This document shows positions 36,042-43,428 of a stretch of 64,000 bases of DNA, piece after piece. The position numbers and the translations under genes are program-made. The DNA comes from CADEDH01 sp047974625 (GTDB lineage: Bacteria; Actinomycetota; Acidimicrobiia; Acidimicrobiales; SZUA-35): the NCBI GenBank assembly GCA_047974625.1, contig JBKECK010000054.1:62001-126000 (forward strand). The letters run 5' to 3'. The notes under the pieces are model-generated. The model was not told the origin of the DNA and ran no database searches. It saw nothing but the letters and a program-made list of their open reading frames with translations. Positions within the stretch are counted from its first letter, which is position 1. The number at the start of each line of letters is the position of its first letter.

Positions 36042-36779
36042 GTGAAACCGCTAACTCTGCCCTCGTTCCGTCGCTCGGCCGCCGTCACCGGCCTGGCCAT
36101 CACCGCCCTGTTGCCGGTGGCCACCGGTTGCGGCAGCGACGACGCCACCACCAGTGCCGAGACTTCTGAGGCCGACGCCTCCTCGACCATGGCCGAGACC
36201 ACCACCACGGACGGTGGCGGCGACGAGGGAACGGCCGGCGAGGAGGTGATCACGGTGACCGACGCCTGGGCCCGGTCAACCGCGGCCACCGCGGCCAACG
36301 GGGCCCTCTACTTCACCATCACGTCGAGCGAGGACGACGTCCTCACCGCAGTGACGATCGACGCGTCCGTCGCCGAGTCGGTTGAGATCCACGAGACCGT
36401 GCCCGCTGACGACCATTCCACCCACGATCATTCCACTGACGACCATGCCACTGACGACCATGCCACCGACGACTCGATGGCTGACGGGTCGTCCGAGGAT
36501 GACGCGTCCGAGGATGACGCGTCGGGAGATGCCGCGTCGGGAGATGCCGCGTCGGAAGATGCCGCGTCCGGGGACATGGCCATGACCATGCAGGAGCTGC
36601 CCGACGGTCTGGAGTTGCCGGCCGGCGAGCCCGTCGTGCTCGAACCCGGTGGCTACCATGTCATGCTGATGGGCCTGGTGGAACCGCTCCAAGCCGGCTC
36701 GGAGCTCGAGATCACCCTCGAGTTCGCTGAAGCCTCGCCCCAGACCATGCTGGTGGCGGTCATGGACTCCGCTCCGTGA
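36042..36779 (+). CDS. PCu(A)C-type copper chaperone lipoprotein with repeat insert
   Basis: The 245-residue exported lipoprotein has a signal peptide ending LLPVATGC and a Thr/Ser-rich linker, then a PCuAC copper-binding domain: VTDAWARSTAATAANGALYFTI, VEIHET (first histidine), MTMQ, and GGYHVMLMGL with the H-x-M ligand. The family normally has H-x10-M-x21-H-x-M; here about 55 residues of His/Asp- then Asp/Ala-rich repeats separate the first histidine from the methionines. GTG 36042 was chosen. It should hand Cu(I) to an oxidase or other cuproprotein outside the membrane. Its stop overlaps the cytochrome gene (GTGA). Confidence 0.85.
   Translation: MKPLTLPSFRRSAAVTGLAITALLPVATGCGSDDATTSAETSEADASSTMAETTTTDGGGDEGTAGEEVITVTDAWARSTAATAANGALYFTITSSEDDVLTAVTIDASVAESVEIHETVPADDHSTHDHSTDDHATDDHATDDSMADGSSEDDASEDDASGDAASGDAASEDAASGDMAMTMQELPDGLELPAGEPVVLEPGGYHVMLMGLVEPLQAGSELEITLEFAEASPQTMLVAVMDSAP
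36411..36570 (+). repeat. 15-bp coding repeats in the PCuAC gene
   Basis: Two runs of 15-bp units lie inside the reading frame. The first encodes D-H-[SA]-T-D units with histidines; the second encodes E/G-D-[DA]-A-S units. All units are multiples of 3, so copy-number changes would preserve the frame. The insert separates two halves of the copper site. Confidence 0.85.
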
Positions 36780-37156
36780 GTCTCCGGCGGGCGACGACCT
36801 TGGCGGTGGCCTTGGCGACGGTGGCCGCCACGCTGACCGCCTGCGGGTCCGACGACGGTCCTCCCCTGTCCGCCGAGGGTGCCGCCGGGCGTGACGTCGC
36901 CGACAACGCCGGATGCTCCGCCTGCCACTCGACCGACGGCTCCACCAAGCCCGGACCGACCTGGTCCGGGCTTGCCGGGTCGTCGGTGGAGCTGGCCGAC
37001 GGGTCGACGGTGGTGGCCGACGAGGCGTACCTCCGCCAGTCGATCATGGACCCCGGCGCCCAGCAGGTCGCCGGATTCACCATCGTGATGCCACCCAACA
37101 ACCTGAACCCGGACCAGATCGACGCCGTGGTGAGCTACATCGAGGAGTTGTCGTGA
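36776..37156 (+). CDS. Lipoprotein cytochrome c
   Basis: The 126-residue protein has a signal peptide with lipobox LTACG and a single class I cytochrome c domain: CSACHST binds haem c covalently, and MPPNN provides the distal methionine ligand near residue 106. It resembles the C-terminal cytochrome of actinobacterial cytochrome oxidase subunit II, but here it stands alone and membrane-anchored by lipid. GTG 36776 overlaps the PCuAC stop. It would move electrons between envelope partners; its redox partners are not in the window. Confidence 0.88.
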   Translation: MSLRRATTLAVALATVAATLTACGSDDGPPLSAEGAAGRDVADNAGCSACHSTDGSTKPGPTWSGLAGSSVELADGSTVVADEAYLRQSIMDPGAQQVAGFTIVMPPNNLNPDQIDAVVSYIEELS

Positions 37157-37839
37157 TTACCTGTCCACGCCGATACCCGCTGGTCGCCGCCCTGCTGCTG
37201 GCGACGGTGACCCTGGGTGCCTGCGGCTCCTCCGGCACCCCGACCACTGCGGCCGACGGGGCCACCACCGCGGTAACCGGTGAGGACACCACCGCGGTAA
37301 CCGGCGGGGCCAGCTACGCCGGCTACCGGCGGGAACCGATTCCGTCGGTAGCCGAACTGAGCCTGCCCGCCGTCGAGGCCGACGGTTCGGAGACCCCGTT
37401 CGGGTTCAGGGCCCCGGCGGACTCGCTGCTGCTGGTCTACTTCGGCTACACCAGCTGTCCCGATGTGTGCCCTACCACCCTGTCCGACATCCGCCTGGCC
37501 AGCGGGGAGCTCGGCGACGACGCGGACCGGGTCGACCTGGCCATGGTCACGATCGACCCTGAGGTCGACACCCCGGAGGTGCTGGTCGGCTACGTCCGCA
37601 CGTTCGTCCCCCAGGCGACGGCCCTGCGCACCACCGACGACGCCCTGTTGCGTCCGGTGGCCAGCCAGTTCGGGGCCGACTACGGCAAAGAGGTCGTGGA
37701 CGGCAGGGCCGAGGTGTTCCACACCGGCTCCCTGTACGCGGTCGACGACCAGGGACGGCTCCTGATGACGTGGCCGTTCGGAATCCCGGCCAATGATCTC
37801 GCCCGCGACCTGCAGCTCCTGCTCGCCACCGAGACGTGA
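37153..37839 (+). CDS. SCO1/SenC-family copper protein
   Basis: The 228-residue lipoprotein has lipobox TLGAC, a linker with two copies of an 8-residue TTAVTGED-like repeat (24 bp in the DNA), and a thioredoxin-fold SCO domain. The copper motif CPDVC lies in YTSCPDVCPTTLSD, and the third ligand is the histidine of VFHTGSLY. SCO proteins deliver copper to the CuA site of cytochrome oxidase or act as thiol-disulfide reductases. GTG 37153 overlaps the cytochrome stop (GTGA). Confidence 0.92.
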   Translation: MITCPRRYPLVAALLLATVTLGACGSSGTPTTAADGATTAVTGEDTTAVTGGASYAGYRREPIPSVAELSLPAVEADGSETPFGFRAPADSLLLVYFGYTSCPDVCPTTLSDIRLASGELGDDADRVDLAMVTIDPEVDTPEVLVGYVRTFVPQATALRTTDDALLRPVASQFGADYGKEVVDGRAEVFHTGSLYAVDDQGRLLMTWPFGIPANDLARDLQLLLATET

Positions 37840-38225
37840 GGCCCCGTCGGCTGCTCGCCACCGTGGCCGTCGCCGCCGTCACCGTGGCCGGGGTGGTCGG
37901 ATGCGGGGGCAGCGACACCTTCGGTCTCGACGAGGCGCCCGCCGACCGAGCCGGTACCGGCGCCGCTGACTACGTCTACGAGATCCCGGCGGGCACGGGC
38001 GAGCGGATCGACGCCGGCGAGAGCATAGACATCCTGCCCGCCCGCCTCGACGTTGACGTGGGGCAGGTCATCGAGATCACCAATAACGACGATCGGGGTC
38101 ACCTGGTCGGGCCGTTCTTCGTGGGCGCCCACGAACGGGTGCGTCAGGAGTTCACCGCCCCCGGTGAGTTCGAGGGGATCTGTTCGGTCCACTCCAGCGG
38201 TCAGATCCTTATCGTGGTGTCGTGA
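37836..38225 (+). CDS. Cupredoxin-like lipoprotein
   Basis: The 129-residue protein has a signal peptide with lipobox VVGCG and a small cupredoxin beta-barrel. Candidate type 1 copper ligands are the histidine of RGHLVGP and the Cys and His of GICSVHSSG; no terminal methionine is obvious. It could shuttle electrons or store copper outside the membrane next to SCO and PCuAC. GTG 37836 overlaps the SCO stop, and its own stop overlaps the next start (both GTGA). Confidence 0.85.
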   Translation: MRPRRLLATVAVAAVTVAGVVGCGGSDTFGLDEAPADRAGTGAADYVYEIPAGTGERIDAGESIDILPARLDVDVGQVIEITNNDDRGHLVGPFFVGAHERVRQEFTAPGEFEGICSVHSSGQILIVVS

Positions 38226-39256
38226 TCCCCGCGAAGGTAGCCCTGGCGATCCTGGCCGCCGTGCTGGTGGTCGTCCTGGGCTCGGCCGGGCCGGCCGCCG
38301 CCGATCCGCCCGGGCCGACCGACTACCAGACCACGGTCGAAGCCGTCGACCCGCCCAATCCCGATGTCCGGGTCACCATCCTGGGCGGCGATAGCTTCGT
38401 CCAACTGGCGGTGGAGCCCGGCGCTGCGGCCGAGGTCGTCGGCTACCAGGGTGAGCCGTACCTCCGGTTCGGGTCGGACGGGACCGTCCTCCAGAACGAG
38501 CGGTCCCCCACCCGCTGGCTCAACGAGGACCGCTACTCCGAGACGGAGGTCCCAGCAGAGGCGACGGCCGACGCCGAGCCGGGCTGGGTCGAGGTGGCCC
38601 GTCACGGGACCTACTCCTGGCACGACCATCGCGCCCACTGGATGGCCACCATTCCCCCTCCGGGGACCAGGCCGGGCGACACCGTCCTGGAGGGTGTGGT
38701 GCCCCTCGTCGTCGACGGGGAACCCGTGGCCGTACACGTTCGCTCCGTCTTGCTCGAGCCCCCGACGCCGTGGGCACCGCTCGCCGGAGGTGCCGTGGCG
38801 GTGATGGCGGTCGTCGCCGTTCTGGGAGCCGCTGGCGGTCGGGGTTCCGATCCGGTCCGCGCCCTGGCCGTGGTGACGACGGCCTGGTCGGTGGCGGCCG
38901 CCGGTCTCGGGTGGTGGGCCTACCGCTCGGTGCCGGCCGAGACCGGGCCCAGCGTCCTGCTGTGGGTGCCACCTCTAGTGGCCGCCGGGGCCGGGCTGGC
39001 GGCCTGGTGGTCGGCGGGTCGGCCGGCCACCCCCCGGTTCCAGACCCCCCTCCTGTTCGCCCTGGCCGGGCTGGAGCTGGTCTGGTGGAGTGTGACCCGG
39101 CGCACCGCCATCATCCGCTCCCTCATCCCCTCCGACGCCCCCGAGCGCCTCGATCGGGCCGTCGTGGCCGGAGGGGCCATCATCGGCGTCGCCGCCCTGA
39201 TCGCCGCGGTACTGATCCTGGTCCGGTCCCGGGCCACGGCCCCGGTGCCGGCGTGA
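38222..39256 (+). CDS. Membrane protein with WHDHR-HWM motif
   Basis: The 344-residue protein has a cleavable signal peptide (AILAAVLVVVLGSAGPAAA), an extracytoplasmic domain of about 155 residues, then five or so hydrophobic helices. The outer domain contains YSWHDHRAHWM, whose three histidines and methionine are good candidate metal ligands. I do not recognise a named family but recall this motif in actinobacterial exported proteins near copper genes. GTG 38222 overlaps the cupredoxin stop, and its stop overlaps the next GTG. A role in copper insertion or transport is inferred from context. Confidence 0.7.
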   Translation: MIPAKVALAILAAVLVVVLGSAGPAAADPPGPTDYQTTVEAVDPPNPDVRVTILGGDSFVQLAVEPGAAAEVVGYQGEPYLRFGSDGTVLQNERSPTRWLNEDRYSETEVPAEATADAEPGWVEVARHGTYSWHDHRAHWMATIPPPGTRPGDTVLEGVVPLVVDGEPVAVHVRSVLLEPPTPWAPLAGGAVAVMAVVAVLGAAGGRGSDPVRALAVVTTAWSVAAAGLGWWAYRSVPAETGPSVLLWVPPLVAAGAGLAAWWSAGRPATPRFQTPLLFALAGLELVWWSVTRRTAIIRSLIPSDAPERLDRAVVAGGAIIGVAALIAAVLILVRSRATAPVPA

Positions 39257-39603
39257 CTCCCGGCCGCTCCCCGGACCCCGACCCGATCGACCTGGCCCAT
39301 CCCCCGGCCGACGAGCCGCCGACGGCCCCGCCGCCCGGTCTACCCGTCGGGGTGGCCTGGGTGCGGACCACCGCGGTGTTCACCGCCGCCACCGTCCCGG
39401 CCGGTCTCCGGCGGGCCCACCGGGTGGCCGACGGGGTCTGGGGCGTGTTGAGGGTGCGACGCGGCCCGGTCCGGTTCGTGATCGAGGCCGACGGCTCGGC
39501 CCGCGACCTGTCCGCCTCCCAGTTCGCCATCATCGAGCCGGGCGTGGCCCACCATGTGGAGCCGGGCCCCGACGCCGAGTTCGTGATCGACTTCTACCGC
39601 TGA
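39253..39603 (+). CDS. DUF1971-like cupin-type small protein
   Basis: The 116-residue soluble protein matches my recollection of the DUF1971 (TehB/YeaR-like) fold: PVGVAWVRTTAVFTAATVP, then RRAHRVADGVWG and the tail QFAIIEPGVAHHVEP...FVIDFYR. Members are linked to tellurite resistance and nitric-oxide or oxidative stress without a known reaction. The first 30 residues are proline/aspartate-rich. GTG 39253 overlaps the previous stop (GTGA), so it belongs to the copper/cytochrome operon and closes it. A small hairpin follows the stop. Confidence 0.75.
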   Translation: MTPGRSPDPDPIDLAHPPADEPPTAPPPGLPVGVAWVRTTAVFTAATVPAGLRRAHRVADGVWGVLRVRRGPVRFVIEADGSARDLSASQFAIIEPGVAHHVEPGPDAEFVIDFYR

Positions 39604-39620
39604 CCCCGCCCGGTCGGGGT
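39603..39620. terminator. Small hairpin between convergent operons
   Basis: ACCCCG (39603-39608) and CGGGGT (39615-39620) form a 6-bp stem in the 18 bp between the convergent DUF1971 and paaE stops. There is no T-tract, so termination is only suggested. Confidence 0.3.
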
Positions 39621-39621
39621 G

Positions 39622-40725
39622 TCACACCACGGCGTGGACGTCGTAGCTGATCGTGACCGGACCGTCCCCGGTGGGGTGGGCCTGGCAGGTCAGGACGTGG
39701 CCGGCGTCCACCTCCCCGGCGGTCAGGGCGTAGTTCCTGGCCATGGTCACCCCACCCTCGATCACCACGGCCCGGCAGGTGGCGCACATCCCGCCCTTGC
39801 AGGCGAAGGGGACCTCGGTGCGCACGGCGCGGGCGTGGTCGAGCAGGGGCGGCCCGTCGGGGTCCACGGCCACGGTGGAGGTGCGCCCGTCTAGGGTGAA
39901 GGTGACCTCGACGGTACGACCGTGCTCCCCTCCCCCGCCGGGACCGACCCCACCGGGGCGGACCAGGCCGACCTCGATCCGCTGGTCGAAGAACAGCTCC
40001 GCGCGGACCCGCTCGGGGGGGACGCCGAGCCCGTCGAGGGCGGCGGTCAGGGTCTCGACCATGTTTAGGGGACCGCACAGATACCAGCCGTCCACGGTGT
40101 CGGGGTCGATCAGGGTCCGGCACAGCAGCTCCAGGCGTTCACCGTCGATCCGACCCTGGAACAGGGGTACCTGGTTGGGTTCGCGGCTGAGGACGTGGAG
40201 GATCTGGAGGCGGGTCGGGTACCGGTTCTTCAGGGCCTCCAGATCCTCATGGAACATGATCGACCGGGCCGTCCGGTTGCCGTAGACGAGGGTCACCTCG
40301 GTGCCGGGCTCGTCGCGAAGCACGGTGGCCACCATGGCCAGAACCGGGGTGATGCCGGAACCGGCCGCCAGCATCACCACCCGCCGGGGGGCTCCGGTAC
40401 CCGGTTCGACCACGAACTCCCCGATCGGGGCCATGACCTGGAGCACGTCCCCGGCGGTCAGTTCCGTGGTGGCGTAGGTGGAGAACACCCCACCGGAGAT
40501 GCGTTTGATCCCCACCCGCAGGGTGTCACCGCCCGGGGCGTCACAGATCGAGTAGGAGCGGCGCACGTCGACACCGTCCAGTTCGGCCCGGATGACGACG
40601 TGCTGGCCGGGTCGGTGACGGAACCGTTCCCGCAGGGCGGAGGGAACGGCGAAGGTGACTGCCACCGCCTCGTCGGTTTCGGGGGTCACCCCGATCACGG
40701 TGAGCGGGTGGAACTCTTCGGACAT
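39622..40725 (-). CDS. paaE: Phenylacetyl-CoA epoxidase reductase subunit
   Basis: The 367-residue flavo-iron-sulfur reductase has the FAD motif RRSYSIC, the NAD(P)H motif LAAGSGITPVLAM, and a C-terminal plant-type [2Fe-2S] ferredoxin domain with CKGGMCATC and a fourth cysteine in LTCQAHP. It feeds electrons from NADPH to the PaaABC epoxidase, which converts phenylacetyl-CoA to its 1,2-epoxide. It is the last gene of paaXABCDE in this window, 3 bp after paaD. Confidence 0.92.
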   Translation of the reverse strand: MSEEFHPLTVIGVTPETDEAVAVTFAVPSALRERFRHRPGQHVVIRAELDGVDVRRSYSICDAPGGDTLRVGIKRISGGVFSTYATTELTAGDVLQVMAPIGEFVVEPGTGAPRRVVMLAAGSGITPVLAMVATVLRDEPGTEVTLVYGNRTARSIMFHEDLEALKNRYPTRLQILHVLSREPNQVPLFQGRIDGERLELLCRTLIDPDTVDGWYLCGPLNMVETLTAALDGLGVPPERVRAELFFDQRIEVGLVRPGGVGPGGGGEHGRTVEVTFTLDGRTSTVAVDPDGPPLLDHARAVRTEVPFACKGGMCATCRAVVIEGGVTMARNYALTAGEVDAGHVLTCQAHPTGDGPVTISYDVHAVV

Positions 40726-40728
40726 CGC

Positions 40729-41289
40729 TCAGATCTCTTTGAAGTGGTCGAAGGGTTCGGAACAGCTGGTGCAGCGGTGCAGGGCCTTGCAGGCCGTGGA
40801 GGAGAACCGCGACAGTTCCTCGGTGGCGGTGTGGCCGCAGTGGGGACACGGGGGGCTGGGGGCCCGGCGGCCGAGGGCGACCGGCATCCCGACGCTCGGG
40901 CCGGCCACGGCGGCGGTCGGGCGGGGTGGGGAGATGCCGGCGTCGGCCAGTTTGCGGCGCCCCCGCTCGGTGACCCAGTCGGTGGTCCAGGCCGGGGCGT
41001 AGCTGCGGTCCACCCGCACCGGTTCGAGACCGGCCGCGGTGAGGGTCCGGCGGATCTCGTCCTCGATGTGCTCCAGGGCCGGGCAGCCCGAGTAGGTGGG
41101 GGTCACGGTCACCACCACGGTGCCGTCCTCCACGCTCACCGACCGGACGATCCCCAGGTCGACCAGGGTGAGGGGTGGCAGCTCCGGGTCGCAGACCGTG
41201 GCCACCGCCGACCGGGCCCGTTCGAGCCGCTGATCTGGGCCGGGCACCGGTTCGGATTCGGGGTCGGATTCGGGGTCGGGGGTCACCAT
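40729..41289 (-). CDS. paaD: Phenylacetate degradation PaaD (SUF-like) protein
   Basis: The 186-residue protein has a DUF59/MIP18-type domain (VCDPELPPLTLVDLGIV, VTPTYSGCPALEHIEDEI) and a C-terminal cysteine-rich segment CPHCGH...CTSCSEPFDHFKEI, the pattern of PaaD, thought to assist iron-sulfur or diiron maturation of the epoxidase. ATG 41289 is used; GTG one codon later would overlap the paaC stop as GTGA and is equally possible. The N-terminal 20 residues are an acidic Pro/Glu repeat. Confidence 0.9.
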   Translation of the reverse strand: MVTPDPESDPESEPVPGPDQRLERARSAVATVCDPELPPLTLVDLGIVRSVSVEDGTVVVTVTPTYSGCPALEHIEDEIRRTLTAAGLEPVRVDRSYAPAWTTDWVTERGRRKLADAGISPPRPTAAVAGPSVGMPVALGRRAPSPPCPHCGHTATEELSRFSSTACKALHRCTSCSEPFDHFKEI

Positions 41290-42035
41290 GTCGCCCCCGG
41301 ATGGGATCGGTACAGCCACTGCATCTCCGGTAGGAGGTGGCCGAGCGCGGCAGTGTGGAACCCGGTCCGTCCGCCCAACCGCTGGTAGCCGTCCTGGGGG
41401 AGTTCGAGCCGGGCTTCGGTCAGCACGGCTTCGACGGTGGCGTCGAAGGCGGGGCGGAGGGAGGCCGGGTCGGGCGCCACCCCGGCCCCGGCCAGGGTCG
41501 CCTCCACCTGGTCGGCCGCGAACAGGTCCGCGGTGAACGCCCACAGGGCGGCTACCGCATCCTGGGCCCGCCGGTGGCTCTCGTCGGTGCCGTCGCCCAG
41601 GGTCACCACCCACGACGACGACCGTTCCAGGTGGTACCGGGCCTCCTTCAGCGCCTTGACCGCGATCCCGGCCAGGCGCTCGTCGCCGCTACCCGCCAAC
41701 CCCTGGTAGAGGGGGACCTGGTAGGCGTCCAGGAAGAACTGGCGAACCTGGGTGTGGGCGAAGTCGCCGTTGGGCTGCTCCACCAGGACGGCGTTCAGGA
41801 ACTCCCGCTCGGCCCGGAGCATGGCGAAGTCGTCCTCGCTCCGTCCGTCCGGGTCGAGCTCGGCGGCGTAGCCGTAGAGATGGCGGGCCTGGCCGAGGTG
41901 GTCGAGGGCCACGTTGGCCACCGCGATGTCCTCCTCCAGGTCCGGCAGGCCGGCGATCAGTTCCCCGAGCCGTTGGGCGATGACGAGGTTGTCGTCGGCC
42001 TGGCGCAACAGGTAGGTGAGCAGCGGCGGCGTCAC
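41283..42035 (-). CDS. paaC: Phenylacetyl-CoA epoxidase structural subunit
   Basis: The 250-residue all-helical ferritin-like protein matches PaaC: an early YLLRQADDNLVIAQRLGEL, then DHLGQARHLYGYA and KEARYHLERSSSWVV. PaaC pairs with PaaA as the non-catalytic structural subunit of the multicomponent epoxidase. GTG 42035 overlaps the paaB stop by GTGA and its stop overlaps paaD, in keeping with equal production of the complex. Confidence 0.92.
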   Translation of the reverse strand: MTPPLLTYLLRQADDNLVIAQRLGELIAGLPDLEEDIAVANVALDHLGQARHLYGYAAELDPDGRSEDDFAMLRAEREFLNAVLVEQPNGDFAHTQVRQFFLDAYQVPLYQGLAGSGDERLAGIAVKALKEARYHLERSSSWVVTLGDGTDESHRRAQDAVAALWAFTADLFAADQVEATLAGAGVAPDPASLRPAFDATVEAVLTEARLELPQDGYQRLGGRTGFHTAALGHLLPEMQWLYRSHPGATW

Positions 42036-42364
42036 ATGTGCCCCACGTCGTCGGGGATCTCGTAGAAGGTGGGGTGCCGGTACGGGTGGTCGGAGTGGAA
42101 CCAGGCGTCCGCGTCGTCCGGGTCGCTGGCGTGGACGGCCGTGGACGGCACGACCCACACGCTCACCCCTTCGGCCCGGCGGGTGTACACGTCACGGGCG
42201 TTGCGGGCCGCGGTCTCGGCGTCGGGGGCGTGGAGGCTGCCGCAGTGGACATGGTTGAGGCCCCGCGAGGCCCGCACGAACACCTCCCACAGGGGGAGAC
42301 CGGCCGACCGGCCCTCCAGTTCGGCCTCGGTCTCGCCGGCGATCGGGGGGACGTCGTAGCTCAC
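42032..42364 (-). CDS. paaB: Phenylacetyl-CoA epoxidase subunit PaaB
   Basis: The 110-residue protein matches PaaB, a small bridging subunit: LPLWEVFVRASRGLNHVHCGSLHAPD, AARNARDVYTRRAEGVSVWVVP and a C-terminal HPFYEIPDDVGHM-like end (here HPTFYEIPDDVGHM). GTG 42364 overlaps the paaA stop (GTGA). Confidence 0.92.
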   Translation of the reverse strand: MSYDVPPIAGETEAELEGRSAGLPLWEVFVRASRGLNHVHCGSLHAPDAETAARNARDVYTRRAEGVSVWVVPSTAVHASDPDDADAWFHSDHPYRHPTFYEIPDDVGHM

Positions 42365-43428
42365 CGGGTCACCTCCGGTCGTCCGGCGGTGGCGCTGGTC
42401 GCTGAACCGGCGCTCGCCCGGCGGGCCCGGCGGGCGGCGTGGGCGACGGCGGCCTCCCGCACCCAGGCGCCCTCCTCCCAGCCTCGGCGCTTGTTGGCCA
42501 GGCGTTCCCGGTTGCAGGGGCCGTTGCCCTTGACGACCTCCCAGAAGTCGTCCCAGTCGATGGGACCGAAATCGTAGTGGCCCCGCTCCTCGTTCCAGGT
42601 CAGGTCCGGGTCGGGCACGGTGAGGCCGAGGAAATCGGCCTGGGGAACGGTCATGTCGACGAACTTCTGGCGGAGCTCGTCGTTGGTCTCCCGCTTGATC
42701 TTCCAGGCCACCGCCTGTTCGGTGTGGGTGCTGGCCGCATCGGGTGGGCCGAACATGGCCAGCGACGGCCACCACCAGCGGTCGAGGGCGTCCTGGGCCA
42801 TGGCCCGCTGGGCCGGGGTGCCCCGGGTCAGGGTGAGCATGATCTCGTAGCCCTGGCGCTGGTGAAACGACTCCTCCTTGCAGATCCGCACCATGGCCCG
42901 GGCGTAGGGGCCGTACGAGGTGCGGGTCAGCATCACCTGGTTGGTGATAGCGGCCCCGTCGACCAGCCACCCGATGGCCCCGATGTCGGCCCACGAAAGG
43001 GTCGGGTAGTTGAAGATCGACGAGTACTTCTGGCGGCCGGAGTGGAGGAGGTCCATCAGCTCGTCCCGGGAGATGCCCAGGGTCTCCGCGGCGGCGTACA
43101 GGTAGAGGCCGTGCCCGGCCTCGTCCTGGACCTTGGCCATCAGGATCGCCTTGCGCCGCAGGGTCGGGGCCCGGGTGATCCAGTTGCCCTCCGGTTGTTG
43201 GCCGATGACCTCGGAATGGGCGTGCTGGGCGATCTGGCGGATCATCGTCTTGCGGTACCCGTCGGGCATCCAGTCCCGGGGTTCGACCTTCTGGTCGGCG
43301 GCGATCAGGGCCTCGAACCGGGCGGATCCGGCCTCGGCGGCGGTGGTAGTGGTGTTGGTGGCGGAGGAGGTAGTGGTGGTTGTGGTTGTAGTTGTTGTAG
43401 TAGCAGCGGTGGATGAGGCGGTTGTCAT
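42361..43428 (-). CDS. paaA: Phenylacetyl-CoA epoxidase catalytic subunit
   Basis: The 355-residue diiron oxygenase subunit matches PaaA: QIAQHAHSEVIGQQPEGNW, KVQDEAGHGLYLYAAAE and CKEESFHQRQGYEIM carry the E-x2-H-type iron ligands. It epoxidises the phenylacetyl-CoA ring. ATG 43428 overlaps the paaX stop (ATGA). Residues 2-30 are an unusual Thr/Ala/Ser tract, including eleven consecutive threonines, not expected in the family. The C-terminus is likewise alanine/arginine-rich. Confidence 0.93.
   Translation of the reverse strand: MTTASSTAATTTTTTTTTTTSSATNTTTTAAEAGSARFEALIAADQKVEPRDWMPDGYRKTMIRQIAQHAHSEVIGQQPEGNWITRAPTLRRKAILMAKVQDEAGHGLYLYAAAETLGISRDELMDLLHSGRQKYSSIFNYPTLSWADIGAIGWLVDGAAITNQVMLTRTSYGPYARAMVRICKEESFHQRQGYEIMLTLTRGTPAQRAMAQDALDRWWWPSLAMFGPPDAASTHTEQAVAWKIKRETNDELRQKFVDMTVPQADFLGLTVPDPDLTWNEERGHYDFGPIDWDDFWEVVKGNGPCNRERLANKRRGWEEGAWVREAAVAHAARRARRASAGSATSATAGRPEVTR
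43342..43425 (-). repeat. Threonine-codon microsatellite at the paaA 5' end
   Basis: Residues 2-29 of PaaA are almost only Thr, Ala and Ser, encoded by an ACN-rich run with mixed third bases. It starts one codon after the ATG, just after the paaX overlap. Mixed codons suggest it is old or selected, but the low complexity makes copy-number change likely. Confidence 0.8.
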
